A DNA stretch of 64,000 bases, taken from positions 20,866,001 to 20,930,000 of the forward strand of contig NC_091093.1 in assembly GCF_024713975.1 (NCBI RefSeq), given 5' to 3'. The translations under genes were made by a program, and so were the position numbers. Each line of letters begins with the position of its first letter. Within the stretch, counting starts at the first letter, position 1. The notes beneath the pieces are model-generated. The model had not been told where the DNA came from. It worked only from the letters and a program-made list of their open reading frames with translations, and ran no database searches. Positions 1 to 12,700 of this stretch are shown piece after piece. The stretch comes from Paralichthys olivaceus (taxonomy: Eukaryota > Chordata > Actinopteri > Pleuronectiformes > Paralichthyidae).

Positions 1-2230
1 CTCAGGCCAGGTCGCCCAATGCACAGAAGGGTTATGTGCAGTAATAATGGACAGGCTTGCACCGACCGCCTGAGGCCGTCTGCCACAGCACAAGAGCAGA
101 GAGACAACTTCCTTTTCACATCTTGGCTTGTCATTCTGTCTGGATTCATTTCCCTTATGGTGGTCAGAAAAGTGCTCGAGCAACATATTCATACACACAC
201 AAACGCAGATACAAGCACATAGTGTTACTCTCTGGTGATGGTTATCCTATCTTTTCCTGTATTAGTATCTTCGCTTACACATTTTCTTGTTCCTTGGCAA
301 CATGAGTTTTTGCTACAATTCTGCTTCACACTCATATTCACATCTCGGTCTCGATTTTTTATTTTTAAAATGTAATTTCACTGCAGTAATTATAGCATTC
401 ATGGGGAATTTTCAACCCAGCATTAATAAAAAACACTTTTTACTTCAGAACATATAATATAAAAACAAATATTTTCAATATTCTAAACTGGATCCCACCA
501 ATCAGTTATTCTGTTAATAGTTTGTGAGAAAATACATTTTAATGCAAGGAAAGAAGTATAGGAAACAAGCAGCCAGCAAATTTGCATTTTGTGGAAACTT
601 GGTCTATAATTACTTTTTTTAGTTACCCACTACATATTGAATAATCAAGGTAATATGAGTATATATATGTCCTCTTGCTATTAGACATGAAAAGGTCTCA
701 ATATGTGCAGCATGTTATTAAAAAAAACTAATAATAACTTTTAATATACATTTTAGTACCCCATAGTATAAATTAAAAGGGGTGAACAAGTACCAATGTA
801 TTATACAGTCCACAAACACTGTAGCTACATAATAATAACAATGAAGTATTTGTGGAAAACTCTCAGTATTTAAATACATAAATATAACCTATATAAAACT
901 ATAATCTCCCTTAAAGACAAAGCTATATATACAGAGACACCCTTCTTTCAAAGTGAGAGGTATAATGCACTGTTCTCCAGCAACAACAATAATGCACAAA
1001 AAATCATTCAGTAAAAATAAGTATTCAAGTCTACAAATATTTGAAGTCTATTTCACTAAAACAAAATCATGAACGTGCTCTAAAAGTATTAGAAAATATT
1101 TTTCTCTTGTGCGTACGTACAAAAACCCAATAAGTATTTCCTTAAGGCAATATGTGCACAGAATAATTGTTGAGTTGTAAACTGTATTCTGAACAGATTT
1201 TTTTGAACTGATTGTTGAAACTTAATGTGTGGCCAATGCATGTTTGAGTGTGTGTGTATGTGGTGTCAACAGTGTCTAAATTACATGCTGCTAATGGACA
1301 TCACACCCATCTCAGTTTATTCAGTCAGCTGCTGCATGACTGAATGATCAGACACAGAGCAGGAATCCACAGGTTCAATCATTAAAGTGTATTTAAGTGA
1401 TTTTAGACGTTGAAATAAAAATGTCAAAGGTCAAAGGTTGAAATGTATTTTAATGAAAGTGATCCTCTCATTGAATCACGTATAGTGTGACTTACAAACT
1501 GAGATTTCAACCTAAGGGTCACAACAATTACATAGACGAAGGACTCAGCATTGTCAGTATCAATGATTATGTTGCTGCTCTTTGTTACAAACACTTAATA
1601 TGCTCAATTTTCACAATAGCTTCCTGTTGAACAGTCCCAACAGGAAGCTTTTGTACATTGGACATTAAAATTCACAGTAATATTAACAACTACAGTGAAA
1701 ACTGAAATTAGATGTTTGAGTTGAGTTTGTTTAATTCAAGAGACAACACATTAAAAACATTACTGAGCCCCTGTGTTTAATATGTTCCTGTTACATTTCC
1801 ATTCACTGGCAGATCAGTGTGTCTCTTGGGAAATAATTGCTCTTTATGCCTCATCTAAATCAAATTTGTTTTAGTATTGTCAGTAATTGTAAATAAATGT
1901 GTTCAACGCACCTGGAAAAATGAGTTGGACAAACTTCTAACTATAACATAGAACATTTTTTACTCCAAACATGAAGCTGAACAAACAGCTACTTTTCAGC
2001 TTTTTGAAATCCCAAATATTTGGAAAGTCATATTATTCATAATCATTCATAGTCCAACATGTCCCCTCCATTTCAATCAACACTCAAACAAAAGATTGGA
2101 AATAAAACTAAGAAATGTAGAAATCTTTTATCTGCATGTGTTGTTGGTATAACAGAAAACAGCAGACACATAATACCACACATACTACACAAACAAAACA
2201 TTTAAAAAGAATCAGATGGGATGATCTTAC
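1..2230. other. AT-rich non-coding region
   Basis: No open frame with family features was recognised on either strand. The first about 200 bases are less AT-rich than the rest but give only short frames without recognisable motifs. The stretch contains one clean inverted repeat at 1618-1649, listed separately. It may be intron of the candidate leftward gene whose 5' exon lies at 2231-2420. Confidence 0.4.
1618..1649. repeat. 12-bp perfect inverted repeat with 8-base loop
   Basis: The arms AGCTTCCTGTTG (1618-1629) and CAACAGGAAGCT (1638-1649) are exact reverse complements around an 8-base loop. Flanks may extend the stem imperfectly (CAAT/ATTG). It sits in non-coding AT-rich DNA, so a terminator-like or small structured RNA role is possible but untested. 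Confidence 0.7.
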
Positions 2231-2420
2231 CTGCATTTCCAGTCATGGACCGTAGAGAAGTTGTGCATAGAGAGGTTGATAAAACCATCCAGTGTTAAAG
2301 TGGGTGTTAAATCCGGTTAAAATCCTCCAGAGAAGAAGAAAGTGGAGCTGTAGTCGTCTCATCATTCATTCTCCTTAAACACACATTCAGCACAAAGCCT
2401 CTCACTCGCTCCAGCTCTCT
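2231..2420 (-). other. Candidate 5' exon of a leftward gene
   Basis: On the minus strand this stretch ends at 2231 with ATGCAG followed by GTAAGAT, a strong splice-donor match. It is preceded at higher coordinates by a CT-rich tract. It contains a short ATG-initiated frame with a leucine-rich start that hits a stop (TGA) before the donor, so it looks like an untranslated first exon with an upstream ORF, not a coding exon. No downstream exon was recognised between 1 and 2230, so the gene, if real, continues off the left edge or has long introns. Inference only. Confidence 0.25.
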
Positions 2421-2460
2421 GTCCCTGTGATTCAGCCTCCCCCTCTCTCCCTCCTCCACC

Positions 2461-2489
2461 TCCCTCTCTCTCTCTCTCTCTCTCTCTCA
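2461..2489. repeat. (CT)n-rich low-complexity tract
   Basis: A CT-dinucleotide run in a longer pyrimidine-rich stretch (about 2400-2720). It produces a 160-codon open frame of Leu/Ser/Pro low-complexity composition on the plus strand that should not be read as a gene. Confidence 0.85.
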
Positions 2490-4124
2490 TTCTTTCGAGC
2501 GTTTTCCTCCATGTTCACTTCACTGCCCCCCCTCCTATCCACCCCTCACCCTCTGCATGGCTTGCAGTCCTTATCGCATGCACATGCTCTTCCCCCAGAG
2601 CTTCAAGGTAAAGTATGGAGCAGCATTGTACTCTCCTCTCTCATCCTTTCCTCCCATGTTTGCCTCCTGATGTGCCCCCCCGACTCATCTTCTCCCCACC
2701 CTTGTTCCTCACCCCTCCAAGCATTTCTCAGTGTATTCTTTGTGAACTCTTGCATTCAGTTCACACTTCATTATTTTAAATTGAACTCTTTACACATGGG
2801 TCATAAACCTTCAACCTTGCACAACCTTTTTTCTTCATCTTTCACACTTTGCACCTTACAAGTTTCCAAACTTCTGACATCCTTCTCGCTCCTGCTCTGC
2901 ATCTTGTAACAGAGATGCAGAATAGAGACAACAATGAAAAAAGAGCCGGAGAGAGATACAGATACTACATTGAACTAATGAGAGGTGACTCTTTTACAGT
3001 ATGAGTGGGGGTATAATGCATCCATCCTCTCTTGGGCGTTTGAGTCTTTCCGCCGATGGCCTTGGCCTGTGTGCACAGCTTTGACCGTGGCTGGCACACG
3101 GGTCATATCCCTCTCTCTCTGTTGCCCCCGGTAGCAGAGACCATAGCACTCAAGTGAGACCCCTGCCCTAGAATCTGATTGGAACCACTCGTCAACACGT
3201 TGCAGGACACATTGCTAATTTGCCCTTGCTATGACCCTATCTCCCTGAGCCAGGCTGAACAGTCACTGAACAACAAATGCATTGAAAATAAAATGGAAAT
3301 CAAAGCTCACATTTCATAAATAAATACTGAAGAAATATGGAGTTCAGAGCTGAGGAGTAAACATCAACACGCGGAGCAGCATTATGTAAGCTGATGCTCA
3401 AGGGGTTTGTTAACCTGACAAATAAATAAAAATAAGACATATTCCTTGTTATCGTCAGGGTCATATTAAACACAAACTGCTGCAACCTCTTTGAGACTTC
3501 TAGTCTGCACAGTACTGCACAGATTCAACCTGGCTTCTGGTTAATTACATGTAGGATCCCAGTAGCCTGAGTGAGTGGATTTGCAATGCTCCAGCACAGT
3601 AAAGTGAGCATCTCTCTGACCTGCTGCCACAACATAATCTTTGGTAGAAGATTACAAGTCATGCTATGAATAATACAACACAGCACAGACAGCAACTTGA
3701 ACAAATCCTCTCTCAAAGTGACAGTCACTGTGTCATTTACTGTGTGAACAGAATGGGGGGACTCTAAATCTTTATTAACTGCCCCACTCTTATCATAAAT
3801 AAGTTCTGGTCAATGTGTTGCGTCATCAAGCTTCATTGTGTAGAACGATGTCTGTGCACTCTACACTGGAAGACTTCACTTTCATCGACTGGAGGCAAAA
3901 TGTTCTTTTTGTGAGTCTATGAGCAGGATATTGTGACATCACAAGTGGATGCCAGTCCTGGGCCCATCAGCAGCTTGCAGAGGTTTGAGGTGATGTTTGC
4001 ATTACACATACACTAAGAATGGATTTAAGATAAAGAACAATTACATTGAGAAATTTCAATGCAGGATTAAGCATATATGTCATTTTGTAGAATTTCGAAT
4101 CAGCTAATAGCACCTTTTTCTTGG

Positions 4125-4260
4125 GGGAAAATTCAGTTTAATTTGTATAGCACCAAATCACAACATACAGTGTATTGTCTCAAGGCACTTCACATAGTAA
4201 GGTGAGATGTTATTATATCACAGAGAAACTCAACAGTTCCCTCTGAGCAAACATGTATGA
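4125..4260 (+). repeat. Dispersed teleost repeat (TTTGTATAGCACCAAATCAC type)
   Basis: It begins with the phrase TTTATTTGTATAGC-like (here AATTTGTATAGCACC), then AAATCACAAC, CAAGGCACTTCACATAGTAAGG and GAGAAACTCAACA. This order of short phrases is a familiar dispersed repeat in ray-finned fish genomes, recalled here and not searched. A shorter related piece (ACTTTATTTGCGTAGCAC) occurs near 41632-41700. Element class is uncertain, probably non-autonomous. Confidence 0.55.
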
Positions 4261-4654
4261 TAATCAATCAAGCACCTTTAATAGAGGTTAGTAAACAAAT
4301 ACAAATGCTGACAATGAAATACCAGAAAAAGCTTTGACAATAATAAAGCTATTTTAAGAATTAAAATAAAAAAATATAAGTTTACAAAATTATTTGGCAA
4401 AAAAACACAAATATTTAAGGTTGGATAAGATTGAATAAAATTTAAAACATAGATGCAATAAATGAATGTCCATAAGTCAAAAGCCAGGTTGAAAAGGTGA
4501 GAAGAGAGAGGATTTTAACACTGAAGAGAAATAAAAACTAAAAACTAAATAAAAATGAAATAAAAACTAAAAAATCCAGCAGTATCACAAAGCCACAGAT
4601 AATTATTCAAACTTTTATTATAAGTATAGTCTGTATTTTAACACAAGCATATAG

Positions 4655-4810
4655 GATGTGAGGGTGCAGTCAAAGGAGAAGTTGCACTATTGGCTCCTCA
4701 TGCTAACAAGCTGACAATGTCATTGCTAACTTGCTGATTTGTATTGATTAGACTATAATGTTTCCCATGTTCACCATATTAGTTTTAGCATACAAACGTT
4801 TGCTATCATC
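4655..4810. repeat. GCTAACA-rich dispersed repeat, copy 1
   Basis: Contains ATGCTAACAAGCTGACAATG, ATTGCTAACTTGCTGATTTG and TTTTAGCATACAAACG. The same phrases, diverged, recur at about 7120-7260 in the haptoglobin intron, indicating a shared dispersed repeat family. Confidence 0.5.
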
Positions 4811-6547
4811 ACAAAACACAAAGTACAGTTTGATTTTGCAGGACTGAGAGGAACATGAGAGGTTTCTTGTGATGTATTATGTCTAGTGTCAGGCTATCAG
4901 ACATTATTGATAACTGATTGACATTGCCTTCACTTGGGCTTAAGTTAATATCTTTTTCGTAACTGTTTAGTGTGCTCTGAAAATATGTGTTCATGATATA
5001 ATCTGCTCCTAAACACTATTATTGTGACTGTGTGTTATGGCCCTGTGGACGAGGTTGAAGTGCTGACAGAGAGAAGAGAGGGGCTTGTTAAGTAAACAGC
5101 TTCTGTGTCTGATCCAGTTAAGATTGCACTCGCCCCAGGTCACTTAATACAGCTTACAGAGTAAAGCCTTAGTAGCACCGCCACCATGAAATCAGTTTGG
5201 TTTTCAGAATTTTCATGTCCAATTACATGCTTAAATGGATTACCCTCAGGAAATCATTTCTCAGAGTTCGCAAGAACCGCGATCAATCTCCTTCAACAAT
5301 GAAACGAACTTTGAAGTCAAAAATAGGAATCTGAAACATCTCTCTTTGGGCTTGTTAGAAGTGGGACCATGTCTTACTGATGGCATGCATGGGAAAATCA
5401 GGCTTTACATGTCAGTACTCATGTACATATGCAGTACTCAAAGTACTCTGCAAACATTTAAACTTTCTCTCTGTGCACATAGGTGATAATAACGGCACCA
5501 TATTTCTTGTTAATTTGTCTATTTGGGTATTTTTACCTGCAAAGTATGGCACCATCCATCCTTGTTCTACTTACTGGATCATTTGAGGGTCATGGGGGGA
5601 GCTGGAGCTAATATGTTCACTTACTTGAACATTTACTGAAAACCAGCAGAAAAATTCAACAGATTTTTTAAAAAGCGCAAATTAAAACCCCAACATTTTT
5701 TTTAGGATTGCAGAGTCTGTAGTTTTATTAAACCATTGTATTGTATGCTAACACATTGTCTTTGATGACTGTTCTGCATCTCTACGAGCAGCACTTTCGA
5801 ATAATGCAAAGTGATATAATTCAAAGTCAAGGCAGCAAACTCAGTAAAAAATCTTATCTTAGTCACAAACCTCTGGAGCCTCACTGTGACCTCTTGTAAA
5901 TAACCAAAGCAGTAATCCTGGACTTTCCTCCCCGCAGCACATGTCTGACAGCACAGTTTACACTGTTTACTGCCAGGAAGTTGATGAAATATTGTGTTTG
6001 TGTTCCCTGCCGAGAAATTTAAAGAGGACGCTTGTGCGTTATTTACTGTAAAAACAAATTGAATAGCACATTGTGTCGCAATATCATTATGTACTCATCT
6101 GTGATAAATACAAATCAGTCAGCATTGTTTTCCTTTTGTGAATGATGACAAAAAACTATGAAGAAAGCAGTGTGAGCTGACAGTCGTGCTTTGCAAAACT
6201 GAAACAAACTGACTCTTGAAATGTGTTCACTTTACTCACGTCACATGATTTAAAATATATACAGTTTTTTTTTGCACCATATGATCAAACTGTTGAAATC
6301 GATAAATGCAAATATGTCAATGTTTTGCTGTCGTATTTTTACAATGTTATTTTATATTGAGCTTAATACCTTCCAGAAGCCTTTGCTGTAGGTGCTACAC
6401 ATTTTAATCACAGATAAATGTCCTGTTTCCTGAATCCAGACTGTTGACTTTAGAGATTTCATAATGTTTTATTTCAGAGTCTGGGAATCAATATTCTCCG
6501 GCTGTGACATTATGGGAATTTTGGGGACATTTTCAGGGCTCTGAGCC

Positions 6548-6555
6548 TTTATAAA
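6548..6555 (+). promoter_or_regulatory. TATA box of haptoglobin
   Basis: TTTATAAA lies 92 bases upstream of the haptoglobin start codon, in a stretch leading into a purine-rich short 5' leader. If transcription starts about 30 bases downstream (near 6580), the 5' UTR is roughly 65 bases, which is usual for a liver-secreted protein gene. The upstream 80 bases contain GGGAATTTTG at about 6514-6523, a near but imperfect kB-like site. No convincing STAT3 site was seen. Confidence 0.6.
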
Positions 6556-6646
6556 CACTCCCAGCTCCAAAATGCACAACACACTCAAGAGCAGAGATTA
6601 AAACCAGTCACTGCTGGACACTGCAAAGAGGAATATTATCAAAAAA

Positions 6647-9600
6647 ATGCGGTAAGTTAATATATTCTGACATAAAGTTTCCAATGATTTACCCAGTGAT
6701 GTTTGGTGAGCTAATATAAATTATTGGCTGAATATTCAACTCAAATTTTTTTATCCAGTAGTGGACCGGGTTTTATGGTTCGAAATGATGAGGAAGAGCA
6801 GAGCGATTTAGCGTTTGTTGATCATGTGTCTGTTGTTGTTTGAAGGTTTTCTCTGACTGCGCTCCTCCTGGCAGCACTGGCCTCTCTGGCAGACGTGTCT
6901 CATGCTGAGGAAAGAATTGATCGCTCTATGTCAGGTAACACACAGCAGCATTTACACAAACAGTCAAACATGCCTGCTCTGATAAACACCGTGTCTTCAT
7001 TTAAAACCATGGTTTTTGCATCAATATTGCATGAATATGATAAATATAGACAATAAAACAATTATTTTCGAGAACTCAATTTAACCAGCAGAGCAAGTAC
7101 AAACCTACAGCCATTGTAACAGTGGAGGTTTAGCATATATGCCTGAGCAATGAGAGTTATATGCTAATATCAGCATGCTAACAAAATCACAATTACAATG
7201 CCAGCATGCTGATTTATTGCTGGTATATATTAGCCTAATTTATGGGTAAGCAAATGAAAACTTGTCATTTATTTTGCAGCTATTTTAGTCTAATTAGTTC
7301 ATCTATTTAGAATGTTTCAAAAGTTAAAAAAAAGAACAGCAAAAGTAAATAAACAAGATAAAATCATTGAAAAGTAAAGAAGATGAAAATATCAGACTAA
7401 AAGAGGACAACGAGTTTGGCTGCCTCAGATCATCAAGTGTACAGCTGCAAACAGAAGACCTTATAAGTTTGGCCTGTGGATGGCGCTCTGTGAGAAGTGA
7501 AAGGATTTTTTAAAATTGTCCTCTGGGCAAATGAATGGCAAACATTTCATCACAACCCATTCAATAATTGTGTATCTTCAAATACTGTCTATGTGTATAC
7601 CAGAGCACATTGTCTCTCACTCTCATAATAATGTATTTATTTCTTAGATTCATTTTGCCAAATAACTAAACTGTCATATTCGTAGGAAGATTATTGAAAC
7701 ATTGACAAAAACACATCTCACGAACTCTAACAAAATGCATGTCCATAGACTGCATCCCAACATTTATCCATCTAAACAGCTGCCGTCCACTTTAGGACAC
7801 GATCAAGTGGATCAGAGTGACCACAGGCTCCATCTCTCTGATGTCCACTGCTGTTTAACACTAATACCTTCTAGACAGTTGCTGTTCAGAAAGATAACTC
7901 CAGTATGAAATGACATGGCTGTCATGCAGAATATCTGAGGTCTGGGCTATTACAGCTCATTTCAGATACTGATCTTCATTTGGTTCTGAAGCTACAGAAT
8001 CTGACAGAACATGTCTGACAGCAATTTTTTTAAACAGTCCTTAAAAAAACAGAGAAACCGATAAATCAGAGTCCACTGAGAAATATGACTTAACTGACTG
8101 GAGGCAGGAATATATTTTTCAGTAATAAGATAAGCAGATAAGTAACAGAAGCGCTGAATCCATTTTCTGTTCATGCAATTTATGTAGTGCATTAATCTCA
8201 TTCATTTCATTGTATGTGTAAGTCATTGTCCAGTTTGTTGAATACACTGATTGATCAAGTCACATAAAATCATTAATGATCAATAAACCTTGTAATTATT
8301 CATCATTAAAGATCATGAGCAGTTTGCAGAGTGATGCCGTCCTTGTACTTAAGATCTTGCCACTACTTTGATCTCATGAAGTAGTTCTCATGGAAAGTCA
8401 CCCACACCAGTCACACGCATCAGAGCTTGATGATGCATATATTAGAGACATGAAAGCGATGCATTCACCCAAGAAAGCTTCATTTTAATGGCCGATCCCC
8501 AGAAGCAATACACAACATGCTTTAACATCTGAAGTAAATAGTCAAAGGATAGGAAATCATAGTTTACAATATCTGTTGTGGAAAATGAATAATATTTCTG
8601 TGCAGAGTAAATAGTAGGGGCACTAATATAGATCCTTGTGAAACACCATTATCTAACATTCTCGGAATTGATTTCCAGAAAGACAAGATTTTAACCAGCT
8701 ACAAGCAATCAAAAGTCTTGAAACGGAAAATAAAACAAGTTGAAAGATACACACTGTAGTGTATAAATTACAAATGCATTATTCGTTTTCCAGCCTCCAG
8801 ATTTGCATCACACCGTTCCAGGCGAATGGTTGGGGGATTTCTGGCCCCTCACGTTCCCTGGCAGGTCATGGTGTACCTTGCTGACAGCGTGATGGACGGA
8901 GGCTATGCAGGTGGTGCTCTCATTTCTGACCGATGGGTTTTGACGGCTGGCAGGAACCTGTTTGTCAGGAAGAGTCGAGAGGACATTCAGGGAAAAGATC
9001 CCATAATCCCCAAAGTGTACGTGGGAATCTCACAACTGGAAAAAGGTGGTGACTCTAAAGAGGTCGCAGTAGAGAAGGTGGGTAAATACTAAGAGTTTTG
9101 GCTTTTTTAGTAAAAAAACAGATGCCAGATTAATAACTGAAACACTTACCTTCCTCCCCGGCAGGTTGTTCTTCATCCAGGCTTCCAGAACCGCTCTGAC
9201 TGGGACAATGACTTGGCTCTGATCCAGCTGAAGGAGCCTGTGGTTATGAGCGATAAAGTGACCCCAATCCCCCTGCCGGAGAGAGGACAGGACCTGAACA
9301 ACGCCATGGGAGGGTCAGGGGTCATCACCGGCTGGGGCTGGGGGATCAACTTCACCCCTGCTAAGTCACTGAAATACCTCATACTCCCTCTAGCTGATCA
9401 TTCTCAATGTAAAGCAGAATATGAACATATATCTTTCACTCCAGATGTAGACGACAACATGTTCTGCACAGCGGCTATTAATTCTGGGGAAAATGTTTGT
9501 TTTGGGGATGCAGGGGGTGCTCTGGCCGTCAATGACACAGAAACCGGAGACATTTATGCTGCAGGGATCCTTTCCTATGACAAATCCTGCAGCAGATACA

Positions 9601-9728
9601 ACTACGGAGTTTATATGAAGATTTCCTCGTACTTACCCTGGATTCACAGTGTCATCAGGGGAGACACAGAGAAATCATCTGCTCTGCGCTCCGATGCAAT
9701 GTCCAAAATGTACAAGTGGCAGCCGTAG
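6647..9728 (+). CDS. hp: Haptoglobin (catalytically inactive serine-protease homologue), 4 coding exons
   Basis: Exons are 6647-6651, 6846-6934, 8794-9077 and 9165-9728. All have GT-AG borders and compatible phases, giving 313 aa. Residues 1-22 are a signal peptide (hydrophobic, ending SHA). A short pro-piece ends at RSRR (39-42), followed by MVGG, the equivalent of the IVGG start of a trypsin fold. The protease fold is complete but dead: the histidine position reads TAGRN (R85), D142 of the NDL motif is kept, and the serine position is GDAGG (A242). This pattern (Lys/Arg for His, Ala for Ser) is typical of haptoglobin, a plasma protein that captures free haemoglobin. There are only four cysteines (208, 227, 238, 268), which fit the two standard protease disulfides. 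No CCP/sushi domain is encoded, as reported for fish haptoglobins. N-glycosylation sequons occur at N135, N188 and N249. The start follows a TATA box by about 95 bases. Assignment is strong. Confidence 0.93.
7120..7260. repeat. GCTAACA-rich dispersed repeat, copy 2
   Basis: Lies in the long haptoglobin intron 2 (6935-8793). It shows ATCAGCATGCTAACAAAATC, AATGCCAGCATGCTGATTTA and TATTAGCCTAATTTATGGG, related to the copy at about 4655-4810. Confidence 0.5.
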
Positions 9729-9763
9729 AGCTTCAGGCTTTGTTCTTTTGAATTTTGTAAAGA

Positions 9764-9769
9764 AATAAA
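9764..9769 (+). terminator. Polyadenylation signal of haptoglobin
   Basis: AATAAA lies 35 bases after the haptoglobin stop codon. The 3' UTR is therefore very short, about 55-60 bases. No competing signal lies between it and the stop. Confidence 0.75.
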
Positions 9770-12700
9770 TGTGAATTTTAAACATTGAATTTTATTAAAT
9801 AGACCATTCATAATGCAACTACTGCTGTCTTCTGTCTCTTAAACGTTGTAATAGACAAAAGTGAAAAGGGTAGACTTGTTGACAATATACATATATACAT
9901 ATATATTTGTTGAAATAAGTTCAACACATGCAGTTCTGCCTGTTTGTCATAATCCACACAAGTGAGTGCAACACGATAGATGTCTTACAGGATCATTTTA
10001 AGAGAGCAAAGTTATATGTATTTTTAAACAGTGACTGCAGCATGTGGTTTACTGTTATAAACACTTAAAACAAGTTAGTTTTGATCATAAATCAAACTTG
10101 AGTCCACAGAAGTAAGAGGTTGGGGTGGTTGGTTGGATGGATCAACTAAATATTACCACATTTTCTCCATAACACTACATAAATCATGTTTGTGTCTGCA
10201 GTGAACCAAATATTAATCACAATGTTCTCAGATTAGAAAGTGTTCTCAATACATATTTCTACATACATACATCTACATTTAATGTTATATATTCATAGTT
10301 TTATAGTTTTATATTTATAGCACTGACAAGAGATGTCTTGATGACAAAATGTAAAAAAGCGATTTTTATACATCAACATTAATCACTGTTTCGTGTTAGG
10401 GACGGCTTTTATGCTAACATGCCACGTTAGCTATGAGTGCAATGCTAAAGAAATATTTTATTGGCTAGCACCTTTTTTGTACAAACAAGATTTGATTGGG
10501 TGGTGCCTCCGTTGCCACATGAAAAGTTGAGCTCTGCTTAATTCTGCTATGCAATGTCTGAGCAACTCGAGAGAACCACAATGCAATTCTGCAACACATA
10601 ATGTCGCCTCAATCAAAGTGAACGAGCAGCGTTTTGGTCGAAGCCTCCAACGCACATGTTGGAATCCTGCATAATTTGTCTTCATTTGGAGGAGTGGTTG
10701 ATTTTAAAGTAAACTGCTGTGCACATGTGATTGACCTTGAAAAGAGAACACAAGGTTGAGATCACATGTCTTCATGTACAGTCATCAGCATCAAGCGAGA
10801 GACACAACTAAAATCATTGTCCGCAGATGAGATTTTTTCTCCGACAATAGAAGCGGGACATTTTGGTGTGGCAGGTGCGTCCACTCTGCAACCAAAAGTG
10901 AAAGGTCTCAATAACAAATGCTTCTCTCCACATCAGAGAAGAGGGACAATGACAGCCGCCTGTCTGATACCATGAGAGGAAAAGATGAGAGGGAAGAGGA
11001 AATCAAAGTGCAGGGCCTGAGATGACTCTTTTCATTTCTCTGGATCTTTGTCAGTGTAATGAAGTGTTGACAGTTTTGAATGTAAACTTGATACCTACCT
11101 CTTCAGTCCTGCTTTTGACTAGAAATGGTCTTTTAGACAGTGTTTGACAGTTATTTATATATCTTTCCAACAGTTCACTCTCTTTTATCATTATTAACTT
11201 TAACTATATCCCTTTAATTTTTTTCCTCTTTTCTTTTCTTTATGTTGATTTCATTCCACATTTTTACTAGCCATTTAATTATTTTATATTTTATATACAT
11301 TTATTTATTCTTCTATTTGTTTATTATTTATTTTATTTCACTTCGTTCATTAGTCTCCAATTGTTTTTAATTGTTTATTTTGATTGCTGTTTTTTTCTGT
11401 TTTATTATCATATTGTCAATCACATTTGTTTCTGATTTGTGTTTCACGTCTTCAGTGCCAGTTTGTCTCGTCAGTTTCTTAATGGTTAAGCACTTTCCTT
11501 TCAGTGTTTATGCCTCGTATTTATAGTATTTGAGTTATTAACCAAGTTTTGTGCTTTCTTTGGACCAGCATGTTGCACAGCACTCTGTCATCATGAAGGA
11601 ATATCTTGAAGAACGTGGTTCATGACTCAGACAAGAACCAGAAGAAAACACATGACAACTATTGTGAGACCTTTAATCTTCAGAACAATAGGCAAGATGA
11701 GGAAAAACTCTAGAAGACTTGTACAGACTTGTATAATCCATGACAAGCTGCATATGCAGGATCTAACCATTTTTAACCTGACTTGTGGACTTATTTTCTT
11801 TTTTTCCCTCTGCTCTGAATTGACTCAGGCTTTCCTGCATCTTTCACCAGGCACACAAACATTTCATCAGGAAGAACTCCCTGTGCATATCGGTCCCTTA
11901 CAGTCCACTGCATACTTGTGTGTGTCTTGATTTACACCCAGTGAAATCATATTGGCTACAGAAAGAGATTTTGAGAGAAACTACAGTTTCAGTCTTTGGA
12001 GCGTGATTCAGAATCTATTGAAAGTTTCGACCTGTTCAGGTAAAATAAAAATGAAGCTGTTGAAAGGAATAGAAGAAGTTTTTACAGCAGGTCTGCTGCA
12101 GAGTGCACAAGGTTTTCCTCTGACTTCTAAAATATTAATATCCCTGTCAAGGGCCATTACTCTCCACCAGTCTCAGAGTGTACGCTCTCTGACTCCATCA
12201 CTCCTGCAGAGCACTGACTGAGGTCATAACACCGACAGTCTCTCACTGCAGTGTAAACTAGAATCAGCATGGACCATGAACATTGTTGTATATGAGACGA
12301 GATACACTTTTCATACAATGTGTAAAGCTCTTTGTGTTTGCAGCAAAACGTTTTTTTAACCAGCTATTCTTGGACGACATATATGGTTAACCTATCTAGA
12401 TATGATATTCATTATTTTGTAAATAAAGTTGCTTTACATTTTGATTTGTTGTTTTTTTTATAACACATCTGTCAAATCTTGTGTATTTGGTGTTTGTATA
12501 TGTGAGTCATAGAGGATGAAGACAAATGGAAAGTTACTCCAATTAATTTCTGTCTTCTCTCAGCAGGAGCAGGTGGTCCAGATGCTAAAGGTGTTTTAGA
12601 ACCAATTTGGATTTCTGGGAGCTGACACTGATGCTGGAGTAATGAGTAAAAAAGTCCAATACCCATATATCCGTCAATTAACAATGCTTCCTATGATGAC

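Larger units (their letters stand above)
2910..6540. other. Intergenic region upstream of haptoglobin
   Basis: No gene recognised. It holds a SINE-like dispersed repeat at about 4125-4260 and a GCTAAC-rich repeat at about 4655-4810. Open frames here are short and lack domain features or splice support. Confidence 0.5.

Noticed and set aside
2427-2909. 160-codon plus-strand open frame
   Set aside because: Low-complexity Leu/Ser/Pro composition from CT-rich DNA, with no domain or splice partner.
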